Source: Caproicibacterium lactatifermentans (GTDB lineage: Bacteria; Bacillota; Clostridia; Oscillospirales; Acutalibacteraceae). From it: a DNA stretch of 64,000 nt. The notes under the pieces are model-generated. The model was not told where the DNA came from, did no database searches, and saw only the letters and a program-made list of their open reading frames with translations. How positions within the stretch are numbered: position 1 is the first letter of the stretch; each line of letters opens with the position of its first letter. The translations under genes were made by a program, and so were the position numbers. The stretch spans positions 558,001 to 622,000 of the forward strand of contig NZ_CP046051.1 of the NCBI RefSeq assembly GCF_013315815.1. The letters run 5' to 3'. This document shows positions 41,915-51,649 of the stretch, piece by piece.

Positions 41915-42612
41915 TGGAACCAATTTTACAGTGCAGCGGGCTGTGCAAAAACTATGTCGGAAAGACCGCCCTGCAGAATGTAAACTTGAAAGTTGAACGC
42001 GGCCGCATTGTGGGATTGCTGGGACCGAACGGCAGCGGAAAAAGCACCTTGATTAAACTGTGCAGCGGCCTGCTGACACCCAGCACCGGCATTCTTTCGA
42101 TTGCCGGCATGGCGCCCGGTGTGGAAACAAAAAAGATTGTTTCCTATCTGCCGGAACATCGCTACTTAAGCGACTGGATGTGCGCGAAGGACCTGCTTAC
42201 TGTTTTTTCTGATTTTTATGCGGACTTTGACATGAGCAAGGCACTGGATATGCTGCAGCGGCTGGGCATCAGCCTTTCCAGCCGCCTGCGTACCATGAGC
42301 AAGGGAACCCGTGAAAAAATGCAGCTGATTTTAGTGATGAGCCGCAATGCCCAGCTGTACCTGCTGGACGAACCCATCGGCGGTGTGGACCCCGCCACCC
42401 GAGATTACATTTTAAATACAATTATTAGCAACTACAGTGAAAATGCTACCGTTATCATCAGCACTCACCTGATTGCAGATGTGGAGAAAATTTTGGACGA
42501 AGTTATTTTCCTGCGAGAGGGCAGCGTGCTGCTGCACACACCGGCGGACGAACTTCGTGAGCATGAGGGCAAGAGCGTGGACGCCTGCTTCCGGGAGGTA
42601 TTCAAATGCTGA
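41914..42612 (+). CDS. ABC exporter ATP-binding protein
   Basis: A 232-residue ATPase: Walker A GPNGSGKSTLI, signature region MSKGTREKMQLIL (degenerate LSGGQ, usual for YtrB-like proteins), Walker B LYLLDEPIGGVDPATRD, switch histidine ISTHLIAD. Translationally coupled to the GntR gene in front and overlapping the permease start by 7 bases. In Bacillus the comparable ytr genes respond to cell-wall-active antibiotics; that role is not shown here. Confidence 0.9.
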   Translation: MEPILQCSGLCKNYVGKTALQNVNLKVERGRIVGLLGPNGSGKSTLIKLCSGLLTPSTGILSIAGMAPGVETKKIVSYLPEHRYLSDWMCAKDLLTVFSDFYADFDMSKALDMLQRLGISLSSRLRTMSKGTREKMQLILVMSRNAQLYLLDEPIGGVDPATRDYILNTIISNYSENATVIISTHLIADVEKILDEVIFLREGSVLLHTPADELREHEGKSVDACFREVFKC

Positions 42613-43424
42613 GTAAACTGATTCATTATGATTTTCGCTCGACCGGGCGTGCCTTTGGGCCGACCTATCTGGTTGTGTTGGCGCTGTCCGTACTGTACAC
42701 GATTTTGAACCATATTCCGCACGCGAATTCCCGCCCGCTGACTGCTTTGTTTGATATTATTTGCGGGCTGTATATTCTTTCTTTGTTTGCAATGTTCCTG
42801 CTGACGCTGATATTCTGCATCAAGTATTTTTATGATAATCTTTTTAAAGATGAGGGCTACCTAATGCATACCCTGCCGGTTACGCCGGCACAGCTGCTCT
42901 GGAGCAAGATTATCATCGGCGGTGTGTGGACACTGGCTTCCTGTGCCGTCGCGTTTGTAAGTCTGTGGATTGCCTCTCTGCCCGGCATTCGTTCAGATAT
43001 TCGTTATGACAGAGAATTTCTGCAGTTCTGCCAGCAGGCACTGAATAAGCTGGCGGAAAATCCGGAATACATTGGCGTGCTCCTGCTGTCAATACTGACG
43101 ATAATTGCAGGTTTGATATTTGTTGAACTGCTTTTCTATACCTCTATGAGTATCGGCAGCTTGGTGCAAAGACATCACCGCATTGTCGCCGTGCTGGTGC
43201 TGATTGGTTTTATGATTGCGCACACTATTTTGCTCGGCATCCTTTCTACGCTCTCTGACATACAGGAAGTGCAGAACTTTGTGGAACGAGTGAGTTTCTC
43301 GCTGAATGAGGTACAGGAAATGTGTGCGACGCTTGGCTGTGTGCTGGCGTATTTTGTATTGTTCATCGGCGTTAATTTTGTCATTAACAATGTCATTATG
43401 AAGAAACACTTGAACCTAGAATAA
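42606..43424 (+). CDS. ABC exporter permease
   Basis: A 272-residue membrane protein with about six transmembrane segments: MLSKLIHYDFRSTGRAFGP, an N-terminal amphipathic start typical of these exporters, then helices at about 20-40, 50-75, 100-120, 160-180, 195-220 and 240-262. LFKDEGYLMHTLPVTPAQLLWSK between helices 2 and 3 is a recurring motif of the family. Completes the GntR-regulated three-gene operon. Confidence 0.85.
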   Translation: MLSKLIHYDFRSTGRAFGPTYLVVLALSVLYTILNHIPHANSRPLTALFDIICGLYILSLFAMFLLTLIFCIKYFYDNLFKDEGYLMHTLPVTPAQLLWSKIIIGGVWTLASCAVAFVSLWIASLPGIRSDIRYDREFLQFCQQALNKLAENPEYIGVLLLSILTIIAGLIFVELLFYTSMSIGSLVQRHHRIVAVLVLIGFMIAHTILLGILSTLSDIQEVQNFVERVSFSLNEVQEMCATLGCVLAYFVLFIGVNFVINNVIMKKHLNLE

Positions 43425-43429
43425 GAGAA

Positions 43430-43456
43430 TTAGCACTCTTAAAGATAGAGTGCTAA
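43430..43456 (+). promoter_or_regulatory. CIRCE operator (HrcA binding site) of clpB
   Basis: TTAGCACTC (43430-43438), exactly 9 bases, GAGTGCTAA (43448-43456): a perfect match to the CIRCE consensus. Lies 160 bases before clpB, so clpB belongs to the HrcA heat-shock regulon. Confidence 0.95.
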
Positions 43457-43532
43457 TGTTTACAAACGATAAATAGAATATTCACATACCGTTCATCTTC
43501 TGTGGATATACTAGCGCTTGTAAGGTGAAAGG

Positions 43533-43577
43533 AAGGTTCCCGCAGCGGGACCTTACCGGCGCCCTCGGGCGCTTTTT
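43533..43577 (+). terminator. Tandem hairpins with T-run in the clpB leader
   Basis: Hairpin one: AAGGTTCCCG with CGGGACCTT (43533-43554, one bulge). Hairpin two: GCGCCC with GGGCGC (43559-43572), then TTTTTCTTTT. Upstream GTAAGGT (43520-43526) can pair with ACCTTAC (43550-43556) and AGCGC (43513-43517) with GCGCT (43570-43574), giving an alternative fold. Confidence 0.6.
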
Positions 43578-43615
43578 CTTTTGCTGCTTCGTTTTTTGAA
43601 GGAGTGTGAAGACCT

Positions 43616-46246
43616 ATGAACGCACAGAATTTTACACAGAAATCACTGGACGCGATTCAGCGGGCGCAAAGTCTCGCTTTGTCGCACGAGAACATGCAGA
43701 TTGAACAGCTGCATTTGTTAAGCGCCTTGCTCACACAGGAGAATGGGCTGATTCCGCAGCTGCTCAAAAAAATGAACATAGACCCGCAGGCATTTCTGCA
43801 GGACGTCAACGCGGAGATTGAAAAAATGCCGGCCGTTTCCGGTCCGGGGCGGGAGCCGGGCAAAATCTACATTGCACAGGATGTGGATACTGCTTTAACG
43901 GAATCGGAATCTGCGGCCAAGCATATGAACGACGAATATGTTTCCGTGGAGCACCTGTTTATCGGCCTGCTGCGCCGCGCCAACGGTACACTGAAAACAC
44001 TGTTTAACAAATACAATCTTACGGAAAGCCGTTTTCTGGACGCACTTTCCAGCGTACGCGGAAATACCCGTGTCACCAGCGACAACCCGGAGGAAACCTA
44101 TGCGGCGCTGTCCAAATATGCGACCGACCTTGTGCAGGCAGCCCGTGACCAAAAGCTGGACCCGGTTATCGGACGGGATGCGGAAATTCGTGATACCATT
44201 CGTATCCTTTCCCGCAAAACGAAAAACAATCCAGTCCTAATTGGTGAACCAGGTGTTGGCAAGACGGCGATTGTAGAGGGTCTGGCACAGCGGATTGTAC
44301 GCGGAGATGTGCCGAACAATCTGAAAGACCATAAGCTGTATTCGCTGGACATGGGCGCTTTGATCGCCGGTGCCAAGTACCGCGGCGAGTTTGAGGAACG
44401 CTTTAAGGCGGTACTCAATGAGGTGAAAAAGTCAAACGGCCGCATTATTCTATTTATCGATGAGCTGCACACCATTGTCGGTGCCGGTAAAACCGAGGGC
44501 AGCATGGATGCCGGAAACCTGCTGAAGCCCATGCTGGCCCGCGGCGAACTGCACTGCATTGGTGCCACGACGCTGAATGAATTCCACCAGTATATCGAAA
44601 AGGACGCTGCACTGGAACGCCGTTTTCAGCCCGTTATGGTGAGTGAACCGTCTGTGGAGGACACCGTGTCTATTCTGCGCGGCTTAAAGCAGCGCTATGA
44701 AGTGTTCCACGGCGTAAAAATTACCGACCAGGCGCTGATTGCCGCCGCAACGCTTTCTAACCGCTACATTACGGACCGGTTTCTGCCGGATAAGGCCATT
44801 GACCTTGTCGATGAAGCCTGCGCTACGGTGCGAACCGAAATTGACTCCATGCCGGCGGAGGTGGACGATGTTTCGCGTAAAATCATGCAGCTGGAAATTG
44901 AAGAGGCTGCCCTGAGGAAAGAGGACGACCGCTTGAGTCGGCAGCATTTGGCTAACCTGCAGAAAGAGTTGGCGGAACTGCGCGAACGGTTCAAGTCCAT
45001 GAAAGCCCAGTGGGAGAACGAGAAGAAGGACATTGGAAAAGTCCAAAATCTTCGTTCTGAAATTGAAAAGTGCAATGCCGCAATAGAGGAAGCCCACCGC
45101 AACTACAACCTTGAAAAGGCAGCGGAACTCCAGTACGGCAAACTGCCGGAACTGAAAAAGCAGCTGGAAGAACAGGAACAGATTGCGGAAAAAGAGGACG
45201 ACCACCATTTGCTGCGTGACCGTGTGGACGAAGAAGAGATTGCCCGCATTGTCGGCCGCTGGACCGGCATTCCGGTCAGCCGCCTAATGGAGGGCGAACG
45301 CGAAAAGCTGCTGCGCCTGCCGCAGACACTGCATGAGCGTGTCATTGGACAGGATGAAGCGGTGAATAAAGTCAGCGATGCCATTCTTCGTTCCCGTGCG
45401 GGCATTCAGGACCCGAACCGTCCCATTGGTTCGTTCCTGTTCCTCGGTCCTACTGGCGTCGGCAAAACAGAGCTTGCCAAAGCATTGGCACAGGCACTGT
45501 TTGACGATGAGCGAAACTTGATTCGTATCGATATGTCCGAATATATGGAAAAATTCAGTGTGTCGCGCCTGATTGGCGCACCTCCCGGATATGTCGGATA
45601 CGAGGAGGGCGGCCAGCTGACCGAGGCTGTGCGCCGCAAACCATACAGTGTGGTGCTGTTCGATGAGGTGGAAAAGGCGCATCCGGACGTCTTTAATATC
45701 CTGCTGCAGGTGCTGGACGATGGCCGCATTACGGACAGCCAGGGCCGGACAGTGGACTTTAAGAACACCATTCTCATCCTGACTTCCAACCTCGGTTCAC
45801 AGCAGATTCTGGAGGGCATTCAGCCCGATGGCACCATCAGTGAAAAGGCACGGGAGGAAGTTCACGGCCTGCTGCGCCACCAGTTCCGTCCGGAGTTCCT
45901 GAACCGTTTGGACGAAATTGTATTTTATAAGCCGCTTACAAAAGAGGAAATCAGCCAGATTGTCAATCTGCAGATTGCGTCTCTTGGCAAACGTCTGCGG
46001 GGCAGAGAGCTGGGGCTGCAGCTGACCGACGCTGCCCGCACCTATGTTGTGGACCAGGGGTATGACCCTGTATATGGCGCCCGTCCGCTCAAGCGCTTTA
46101 TCCAATCCAATGTGGAAACACTGCTGGCCAAGAAGATGATTGCAGGCGACTTTGCGCCGCGCTCGACCATTGTTGTCGATTACGATGGGCATCAGCTGAC
46201 GGCCAAAGCGGTTTTAAACGCCGAAACTGTTTCCGAAAAATCATAA
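43616..46246 (+). CDS. clpB: ATP-dependent disaggregase ClpB
   Basis: An 876-residue Hsp100 chaperone that rescues aggregated proteins with DnaK. Order: Clp N domain (residues 1-145, [17 protein letters not shown]), AAA1 with Walker A GEPGVGKT near 210, a long coiled-coil middle domain (about 400-525, rich in Glu/Lys/Arg) that distinguishes ClpB from ClpC, AAA2 with Walker A GPTGVGKT near 611, and [17 protein letters not shown]. Length is standard. GGAG precedes the ATG. Control by HrcA is indicated by the CIRCE site; a hairpin-plus-T-run between CIRCE and the start suggests a second layer. Confidence 0.97.
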   Translation: MNAQNFTQKSLDAIQRAQSLALSHENMQIEQLHLLSALLTQENGLIPQLLKKMNIDPQAFLQDVNAEIEKMPAVSGPGREPGKIYIAQDVDTALTESESAAKHMNDEYVSVEHLFIGLLRRANGTLKTLFNKYNLTESRFLDALSSVRGNTRVTSDNPEETYAALSKYATDLVQAARDQKLDPVIGRDAEIRDTIRILSRKTKNNPVLIGEPGVGKTAIVEGLAQRIVRGDVPNNLKDHKLYSLDMGALIAGAKYRGEFEERFKAVLNEVKKSNGRIILFIDELHTIVGAGKTEGSMDAGNLLKPMLARGELHCIGATTLNEFHQYIEKDAALERRFQPVMVSEPSVEDTVSILRGLKQRYEVFHGVKITDQALIAAATLSNRYITDRFLPDKAIDLVDEACATVRTEIDSMPAEVDDVSRKIMQLEIEEAALRKEDDRLSRQHLANLQKELAELRERFKSMKAQWENEKKDIGKVQNLRSEIEKCNAAIEEAHRNYNLEKAAELQYGKLPELKKQLEEQEQIAEKEDDHHLLRDRVDEEEIARIVGRWTGIPVSRLMEGEREKLLRLPQTLHERVIGQDEAVNKVSDAILRSRAGIQDPNRPIGSFLFLGPTGVGKTELAKALAQALFDDERNLIRIDMSEYMEKFSVSRLIGAPPGYVGYEEGGQLTEAVRRKPYSVVLFDEVEKAHPDVFNILLQVLDDGRITDSQGRTVDFKNTILILTSNLGSQQILEGIQPDGTISEKAREEVHGLLRHQFRPEFLNRLDEIVFYKPLTKEEISQIVNLQIASLGKRLRGRELGLQLTDAARTYVVDQGYDPVYGARPLKRFIQSNVETLLAKKMIAGDFAPRSTIVVDYDGHQLTAKAVLNAETVSEKS

Positions 46247-46259
46247 TTGCCTATTTTGA

Positions 46260-46291
46260 GGACTGCCGCAGCTTTTGCGGCGGTCCCTTTT
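46260..46291 (+). terminator. Intrinsic terminator of clpB
   Basis: GGACTGCCGCA (46260-46270) pairs with TGCGGCGGTCC (46276-46286, one T-G), followed by CTTTTG. Confidence 0.75.
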
Positions 46292-46340
46292 GTGTGCCGG
46301 TTCCGGTACAGCGGAAAGTCACACTTCCGGACAGAAAACA

Positions 46341-46368
46341 TTGACAAAATCCGAAAAATGGGTATCCT
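46341..46368 (+). promoter_or_regulatory. Promoter of the second ABC exporter pair
   Basis: TTGACA (46341-46346), a 16-bp spacer and TATCCT (46363-46368), 57 bases before the ATG. Confidence 0.45.
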
Positions 46369-46424
46369 TAAATGATATAAAGCTTTTTTGAAAGACAGCA
46401 GAAGCCGGAGGGCCGCGGACATTC

Positions 46425-47333
46425 ATGAATGCAATCATTACTGACAGACTGACAAAGTCATATGACCATACAACCAATGCGCTGGATTCACTAACCATCA
46501 CTGTACCGGAGGGAAAAGCCTGTGCGCTGCTTGGGCCGGACGGTGCAGGCAAGACAACAGTGGTTAAACTGCTGGGCGGGCTGATAACGCCCAGCAGCGG
46601 ACGCTGTATGGTTATGGAAATAGACCCAGAGAAGAATCCGGCTCGGCTGCACAGTGTGTGCGGTGTTGTGACGCCTTCTGCACACCTGTACGGCTGTATG
46701 ACCGGACGGGAAAACCTGGCCTTCTTTGGGGAAACCGCTGGCATGACCGCCTCTGACGCACAGGTCCGTGCGGCGGAATTGATGAAGGACTTGGGCATTT
46801 GGCAGGCGAGAGAAACGCTGGTGCGTGACTTTCCAAGCGGCGTGATGCAGCGGCTGTCCCTTGCGCGTGCGCTGATGATTCACCCGAAGGTCCTGCTGCT
46901 TGACGAGCCTTTTCAGGGGCTGGACCCAGAAAGCACACAGGCAGTGCTCGGTCTGCTGACCGGACTGAAACAGCAGGAGGGATTGACTATTCTGCTGTGT
47001 ACCCATCACCCGGCCTATGCGCAGCTTTTGTGTACGCAGTTTGGCATTCTGCGGGAGGGTGTTATCCTTGCCGCGGGCGGGACAAAAGAGCTGTGCCGGA
47101 AAGCGGAGTGTTCCATACGGGCGGGCGTCTGTCTGCCGGAGCAGGACAGCCTTACTGGATTTATAAAAGGGACAGATGGCTTCTGGCAGAAGCAAATAGA
47201 AAAGGAAAGCGATATGCCGGACCTCCTGCGGGAAATTGTAGCGGCGGGTCATGACGTTTATGAGGCACATCTTTACCGTCCGACGCTTGCGGATGCGTAT
47301 ACCGCTTTGCTGGAAAAGGAGGAATCCCGTTGA
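46425..47333 (+). CDS. ABC exporter ATP-binding protein (NatA-like)
   Basis: A 302-residue ATPase. Walker A GPDGAGKTTVV, Q-loop GVVTPSAHLYGCMTGREN, signature FPSGVMQRLSLARALM, Walker B VLLLDEPFQGLDPES and switch histidine LCTHHPAY. The C-terminal 80 residues carry the extension typical of CcmA/NatA-type exporter ATPases. GGAGG is 13 bases from the ATG, somewhat far. Its stop overlaps the TTG start of the permease. Substrate unknown; NatAB-like sodium/drug exporters are the nearest guess. Confidence 0.9.
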   Translation: MNAIITDRLTKSYDHTTNALDSLTITVPEGKACALLGPDGAGKTTVVKLLGGLITPSSGRCMVMEIDPEKNPARLHSVCGVVTPSAHLYGCMTGRENLAFFGETAGMTASDAQVRAAELMKDLGIWQARETLVRDFPSGVMQRLSLARALMIHPKVLLLDEPFQGLDPESTQAVLGLLTGLKQQEGLTILLCTHHPAYAQLLCTQFGILREGVILAAGGTKELCRKAECSIRAGVCLPEQDSLTGFIKGTDGFWQKQIEKESDMPDLLREIVAAGHDVYEAHLYRPTLADAYTALLEKEESR

Positions 47334-48151
47334 AACTGCCGAAATGGATACGAAATGCAGCAAACAGACGCGAAAAAGTATTGATTAAAAAGGATTTTCG
47401 GGAAATGTGGCAGAACCTCGGGGTGCGTGCCATGCTGGTAATCGTTCCGCTGCTGTTTGTCGTCTGCCTGCCGATTCTGTTTATGGTGCTGGCCTATATT
47501 TTACCGGATTCTAGTATCAAAGATATGCAGCAGATGCGAATACTGCTTTCCGAACGGCAGAGCTATATGAACGACCGACAGGCGCTGTTCTATGTGTTTT
47601 CCTTTTGCTTGGCACCTATGCTGTACCTGATTGTTGTGCTGATGACAGCCTGTGTCACAGCGGCCAGCAGCTTTGTCGGGGAGAAAGAGCGCGGAACGAT
47701 TGAAACCTTGTTCCTTACACCGCTGACTACACGAGAGATTTTTCGGGCCAAAGTGTTGGGATGCACGGCGCTGTCCGTGGTTGCTTCGCTGATTTCCTTC
47801 ATTTTATATGCCATTGTAATGTCAGTGGGGGATATTCTGCTGGGCGTGACTGCATTTTGGGCGGACCCCAGCTGGGCTGTGATGTTTTTCCTGCTGACAC
47901 CGATTCTCATTCTGTTTGGGGTGTTGTTTATGGTACTGGTTTCCGGGCGCAGCCATAGCTTTCGGGAATCGGTGCAGATATGCGGCTATGTGCTGCTGCC
48001 GCTGACGCTGTTGTATGTCGGGCAGTTTTCCGGATTCTTCCGGATGAATGCCGGGCACTATATCCTGCTCAGCGTATTCCTCGCGGTTATGGATTGTATC
48101 TTATGGAAAGTGACAATGGCACATTTTACGCTGGAAAAAATGCTGGGTTAA
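47330..48151 (+). CDS. ABC-2 exporter permease (NatB-like)
   Basis: A 273-residue membrane protein with six predicted segments. VLIKKDFREMWQNLGVRAMLVI at the N-terminus and SSFVGEKERGTIETLFLTPLTTREIFRAKVLGC in the middle (the second read as GEKERGTIETLFLTPL) are the hallmark of ABC-2 permeases. Start is TTG at 47330, overlapping the ATPase stop and 7 bases after AGGAGG, so translation is coupled. Confidence 0.9.
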   Translation: MKLPKWIRNAANRREKVLIKKDFREMWQNLGVRAMLVIVPLLFVVCLPILFMVLAYILPDSSIKDMQQMRILLSERQSYMNDRQALFYVFSFCLAPMLYLIVVLMTACVTAASSFVGEKERGTIETLFLTPLTTREIFRAKVLGCTALSVVASLISFILYAIVMSVGDILLGVTAFWADPSWAVMFFLLTPILILFGVLFMVLVSGRSHSFRESVQICGYVLLPLTLLYVGQFSGFFRMNAGHYILLSVFLAVMDCILWKVTMAHFTLEKMLG

Positions 48152-48184
48152 AAATTTTGGTACAGAACAAAAGGAGAGTAAAGA

Positions 48185-48787
48185 ATGCAGCCCGATGAAA
48201 AAGAAACAGCCGTTTCCGCTGCCGCTGATGATGTACCGCAGACGCCGGACGCACAGCCGGAACAGGAGTCAGCCCATCCTGACCATAAAATAACAGGTGT
48301 TCTGTCGTGGATTATGACTATGGGCATTACGGTTGCAGCGGTTCTGCTGGTTTGCACCTTTATTGCGCGGCCTGGCCGCGTTATCGGCAATAGTATGCAG
48401 AATACCTGCCATGACGGCGATTTTGTTATCCTGTGGGAGCTGAACTATCAGCCGCAGCATGGGGATATTGTTGTGGTAAACAGCAACAATGCGCTTGGGG
48501 ACAACCTGATTAAACGAGTCATCGGCGTGGGTGGTGATCACATTGTGGTTTCCAACGGCGTGGTTATTCGCAACGGCCAGCGCCTGCAGGAATCCTATGT
48601 GAAAGAACAGACGTGGTCCGGCCCCAATGTGGATATTACTGTCCCCAAAGGACAAATGTTTCTTATGGGTGACAACCGGAACCATTCAGCGGACAGCCGC
48701 TATATCGGAACGGTCAGTGACAATATCATTGTCGGCAAAGTGACAGTGCGCCTTTTTCCCTTTAACGCCATTCGTACATTTCAGTAG
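48185..48787 (+). CDS. lepB: Signal peptidase I
   Basis: A 200-residue membrane protease that removes signal peptides from Sec substrates. A charged N-terminal tail of about 35 residues, one transmembrane helix (about 38-60), then the catalytic serine in GNSMQNT (S70) and the general-base lysine in LIKRVIGVGGD (K110), with the late motif MGDNRNHSADSR. AAGGAG precedes the ATG; 33 bases downstream of the ABC exporter, so possibly on the same transcript. Confidence 0.96.
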   Translation: MQPDEKETAVSAAADDVPQTPDAQPEQESAHPDHKITGVLSWIMTMGITVAAVLLVCTFIARPGRVIGNSMQNTCHDGDFVILWELNYQPQHGDIVVVNSNNALGDNLIKRVIGVGGDHIVVSNGVVIRNGQRLQESYVKEQTWSGPNVDITVPKGQMFLMGDNRNHSADSRYIGTVSDNIIVGKVTVRLFPFNAIRTFQ

Positions 48788-48802
48788 AATAGAAAGCGAA
48801 AA

Positions 48803-48824
48803 GCCGGCAGCGTGCCGGTTTTTT
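48803..48824 (+). terminator. Intrinsic terminator of lepB
   Basis: CCGGCA (48803-48808) pairs with TGCCGG (48812-48817), followed by seven T. Confidence 0.85.
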
Positions 48825-48843
48825 TAATGCTCACTTTTCAGAG

Positions 48844-48886
48844 AAAAATAAAAGCCGGCACTCCGGAGAGGTTCCGGAACGCCGGC
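48844..48886 (-). terminator. Intrinsic terminator of glnN
   Basis: On the minus strand, GCCGGC (48881-48886) pairs with GCCGGC (48854-48859), with an inner TCCGGA stem, ending in TTTTATTTTT. Confidence 0.85.
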
Positions 48887-48894
48887 AAATTTGA

Positions 48895-50988
48895 TTAGAC
48901 ATGATAGATGAGGTCGGCGTAGGTGGGGAACGGCCAGTAAGAAGCGCCGGTTAAGGTTTCCATCTTGTCCGCATCGGTGCGCAGGGCGTCCATAGTGGGC
49001 AGAACCGTCTCTTTGTAAGCGCGTGCGCTTTCCTCAAAGTCAGTAATGGCAGCAGCGGCGCTGACGTTTTCTTTCAGCTCCTCTGTTTCATCATACACGC
49101 TGGCGCTCAGTTCACTCAGCTTTGTTACACGGTCATATTCCACGTGACAGTTCATTTTGGGGTTTAGGGCCTTTTTGTGGGTAAAAGCAAGGCTCAGGTC
49201 ATCCATGTACTTTTCAACTGCCGGTAGAATTTGCTTATTGGCCATGTCAATCATGGTCAGTGCCTCGATGTTCAGCGTTTTGCTGTAGTTTTCCATAGAC
49301 ACTTCATAGCGGGAGTGCATCTCGCTTTCCGTGAAGATGTGGTGTTTGGCAAAGAGCTTTACATTCTTTTTGTCCAGAAAATGCGGCATAGCATCAACTG
49401 TGGTTTTCAGGTTCAGCAGGCCGCGCTTTTCAGCTTCCGCAACCCAGGAATCTGTGTAGCTATCACCATTGAAAACGATGCGCTTGTGTTCTTTAATGGT
49501 TTTGCGCACCAGTGTGTCGAGGTCCTTCCGGAAGTCTTTGCTCTTTTCCAGTTTGTCGGCAAACTGCTCCAGTTCTTCGGCGACGATGGTATTCAGCGCG
49601 ACATTCGGGCCGGAAATGGAAACCGCGGAACCCAGCATACGGAATTCGAATTTATTTCCGGTAAAAGCAAAGGGAGAGGTACGGTTGCGGTCCGTGCTGT
49701 CCTTGGGGAAGCGCGGCAGGGTATGTACGCCGACTTTTAGGATTTCCTTGTCCTTCTGGCTGTATGGCTTGCCCTGTTCCAGGCACTTCAGAATTTCCGT
49801 GAGCTCGTCGCCGAGGAAGATGCTGAGGATAGCCGGTGGGGCTTCGTTTGCGCCCAGACGGTGGTCATTTCCGGGGCTGGCAACCGAAATGCGCAGCAGG
49901 TCCTGATACTCATCTACTGCTTTAATGACGGCAACGAGGAACAAAAGGAACTGTGCGTTCTCCATCGGGGAATCACCGGGCTCCAGCAGATTTGTGCCGG
50001 TATCGGTGGATAGAGACCAGTTGTTGTGCTTGCCGGAACCGTTGACGCCCTCGAAGGGTTTTTCGTGCAGCAAGCAGTACATTCCATGGCGCTCCGCCAC
50101 CTTCTTCATGGCTTCCATGGTCAGCTGATTATGATCCGCCGCAACGTTGGTATTGCTAAAGATGGGTGCCAGTTCGTGCTGTGCGGGGGCAACCTCGTTG
50201 TGTTCGGTTTTGGCCAGTACGCCCAGTTTCCACAGTTCATTGTCGAGGTCCCTCATAAAGGAGGCAACTTTCAGCTTGATGCTGCCAAAATAGTGGTCCT
50301 CCAGTTCCTGGCCGCGCGGCGGGCGAGCACCAAACAGGGTGCGGCCGGTCAGCACGAGGTCCTCACGTTGATTGTATAGGTTCCGGTCGATGAGAAAATA
50401 TTCCTGTTCCGGACCGACGGTGGAATTGACCTGCTGTGTCTTTGTGTCACCAAACAGGCGCAGAATGCGCAGCGCCTGTTTGTTCAGTGCTTCCATAGAG
50501 CGTAGCAGCGGTGTCTTTTTGTCCAGTGCCTCACCGGTGTAGGAACAAAAGACCGTAGGAATATACAGCGTTTTGTCCTTGACAAACGCAAAGCTGGTTG
50601 GGTCCCATGCGGTGTAGCCGCGTGCCTCAAAGGTTGCGCGCAGGCCGCCGGAGGGGAAGGAGCTTGCGTCCGGTTCACCACGGACCAGTTCCTTGCCGGA
50701 AAACTCCATCAAGACAGAGCCGTCACCGGCAGGGGAGATGAAGCTGTCATGCTTTTCGGCGGTAATGCCGGTCATGGGCTGAAACCAGTGGGTAAAGTGG
50801 GTGCATCCTTTTTCCAGTGCCCAGTCCTTCATGGCGCTGGCCACAGTGTTGGCGATGTTGATGTTCAGGCTTTTTCCTTCCTGAATGGTGTTTTCCAGCG
50901 CCTTAAATGTTTCACGCGGAAGCCGTTCCTGCATGGTTCGTTCGTCAAAGACCATACTCCCAAAAATTTCCGGTACGCTTGCTGCCAT
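48895..50988 (-). CDS. glnN: Glutamine synthetase, type III
   Basis: A 697-residue dodecameric enzyme that makes glutamine from glutamate, ammonia and ATP; type III enzymes are about 700-730 residues and common in Clostridia and Bacteroidetes. Seen: [16 protein letters not shown] at the N-terminus, [23 protein letters not shown] (metal site), [28 protein letters not shown] and [25 protein letters not shown] precedes the ATG on the minus strand. It has a consensus promoter, but the short leader contains a terminator hairpin, so transcription attenuation is expected. Confidence 0.97.
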   Translation of the reverse strand: MAASVPEIFGSMVFDERTMQERLPRETFKALENTIQEGKSLNINIANTVASAMKDWALEKGCTHFTHWFQPMTGITAEKHDSFISPAGDGSVLMEFSGKELVRGEPDASSFPSGGLRATFEARGYTAWDPTSFAFVKDKTLYIPTVFCSYTGEALDKKTPLLRSMEALNKQALRILRLFGDTKTQQVNSTVGPEQEYFLIDRNLYNQREDLVLTGRTLFGARPPRGQELEDHYFGSIKLKVASFMRDLDNELWKLGVLAKTEHNEVAPAQHELAPIFSNTNVAADHNQLTMEAMKKVAERHGMYCLLHEKPFEGVNGSGKHNNWSLSTDTGTNLLEPGDSPMENAQFLLFLVAVIKAVDEYQDLLRISVASPGNDHRLGANEAPPAILSIFLGDELTEILKCLEQGKPYSQKDKEILKVGVHTLPRFPKDSTDRNRTSPFAFTGNKFEFRMLGSAVSISGPNVALNTIVAEELEQFADKLEKSKDFRKDLDTLVRKTIKEHKRIVFNGDSYTDSWVAEAEKRGLLNLKTTVDAMPHFLDKKNVKLFAKHHIFTESEMHSRYEVSMENYSKTLNIEALTMIDMANKQILPAVEKYMDDLSLAFTHKKALNPKMNCHVEYDRVTKLSELSASVYDETEELKENVSAAAAITDFEESARAYKETVLPTMDALRTDADKMETLTGASYWPFPTYADLIYHV

Positions 50989-51021
50989 TGTTTCAATCCC
51001 TCCAAAAAGTTAATAAAAAAA

Positions 51022-51055
51022 GCGCAGCGGTTCAAAAACCGCAGCGCCATCGCTG
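51022..51055 (-). promoter_or_regulatory. Attenuator-like terminator/antiterminator in the glnN leader
   Basis: On the minus strand AACCGC and GCGC arms (51037-51047 with 51022-51032, one T-T mismatch, 4-base loop) form a terminator followed by seven T. A competing hairpin CAGCG-ATGG-CGCTG (51055-51042) shares five bases with the terminator's 5' arm. Confidence 0.65.
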
Positions 51056-51066
51056 TTATGCCTTGC

Positions 51067-51095
51067 ATTATAGGCCTGCACCGAGCGTTTGTCAA
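51067..51095 (-). promoter_or_regulatory. Perfect-consensus sigma-A promoter of glnN
   Basis: On the minus strand TTGACA (51095-51090), a 17-bp spacer and TATAAT (51072-51067). The start site near 51060 leaves a leader of about 72 bases. Confidence 0.88.
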
Positions 51096-51332
51096 TAGAA
51101 TCTTCTTGTTTTGCAGCAGAAGACTTAAGGATTGTCATTCTCGTTTACTGCACTTGAAAAAATGAAGCGGAAAACTGACAAATATGCAGGAGGTATATAT
51201 GAATATGCAGAAATGTGGGAAAAAGCGTCGGCACTACAGGTGCACCGCTTATTCGCTGCCGCGCCGGTCTGTTTGACCGCGCGGCATAAAAAAGAGAGTG
51301 CACACGTTCAATACGCGTACACTCTTCCACTT

Positions 51333-51419
51333 TGGTGCCGGTGGTGGGGGTCGAACCCACACGTCATTGCTGACAACGGATTTTGAGTCCGTCTCGTCTG
51401 CCAATTCCAACACACCGGC
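51333..51419 (-). tRNA. tRNA-Leu (anticodon CAA)
   Basis: Acceptor stem GCCGGTG/CACCGGC, D-loop with TTGG, anticodon stem ACGGA/TCCGT around loop CTCAAAA (anticodon CAA), a long variable arm (class II), T-arm GTGGG-TTCGACC-CCCAC, and an encoded CCA end. Eighty-seven bases. Confidence 0.96.
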
Positions 51420-51489
51420 GTTGTTTTTTATTATACCGCAGAGCAACAGAATTTGCAAGCTTTTTGTAAATGAATAAAAAAACAGCGGT

Positions 51490-51562
51490 CATTCTGCAAT
51501 GAAAAGAACGCCATTTTTTTGGCAGAATGATAATTGAAAAAATTTTTACAGCATGATAAAAT
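51490..51562 (+). promoter_or_regulatory. Promoter and upstream inverted repeat of the SARP-like regulator
   Basis: TTGAAA (51534-51539), a 17-bp spacer and TAAAAT (51557-51562). Immediately upstream CATTCTGC (51490-51497) and GCAGAATG (51522-51529) form an 8-bp inverted repeat, 24 bases apart, a possible binding site. Confidence 0.5.
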
Positions 51563-51649
51563 ATAAGGAAATTATGGAAATTACGACAAATTTTCAAGGA
51601 GAGAAGGCGGCTTCCTCTGAGATATCACAGGATTTTAGGAGGAACCAAT

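Noticed and set aside
51364..51597. 77-codon minus-strand frame around the tRNA
   Set aside because: It runs through tRNA-Leu and has no ribosome site.
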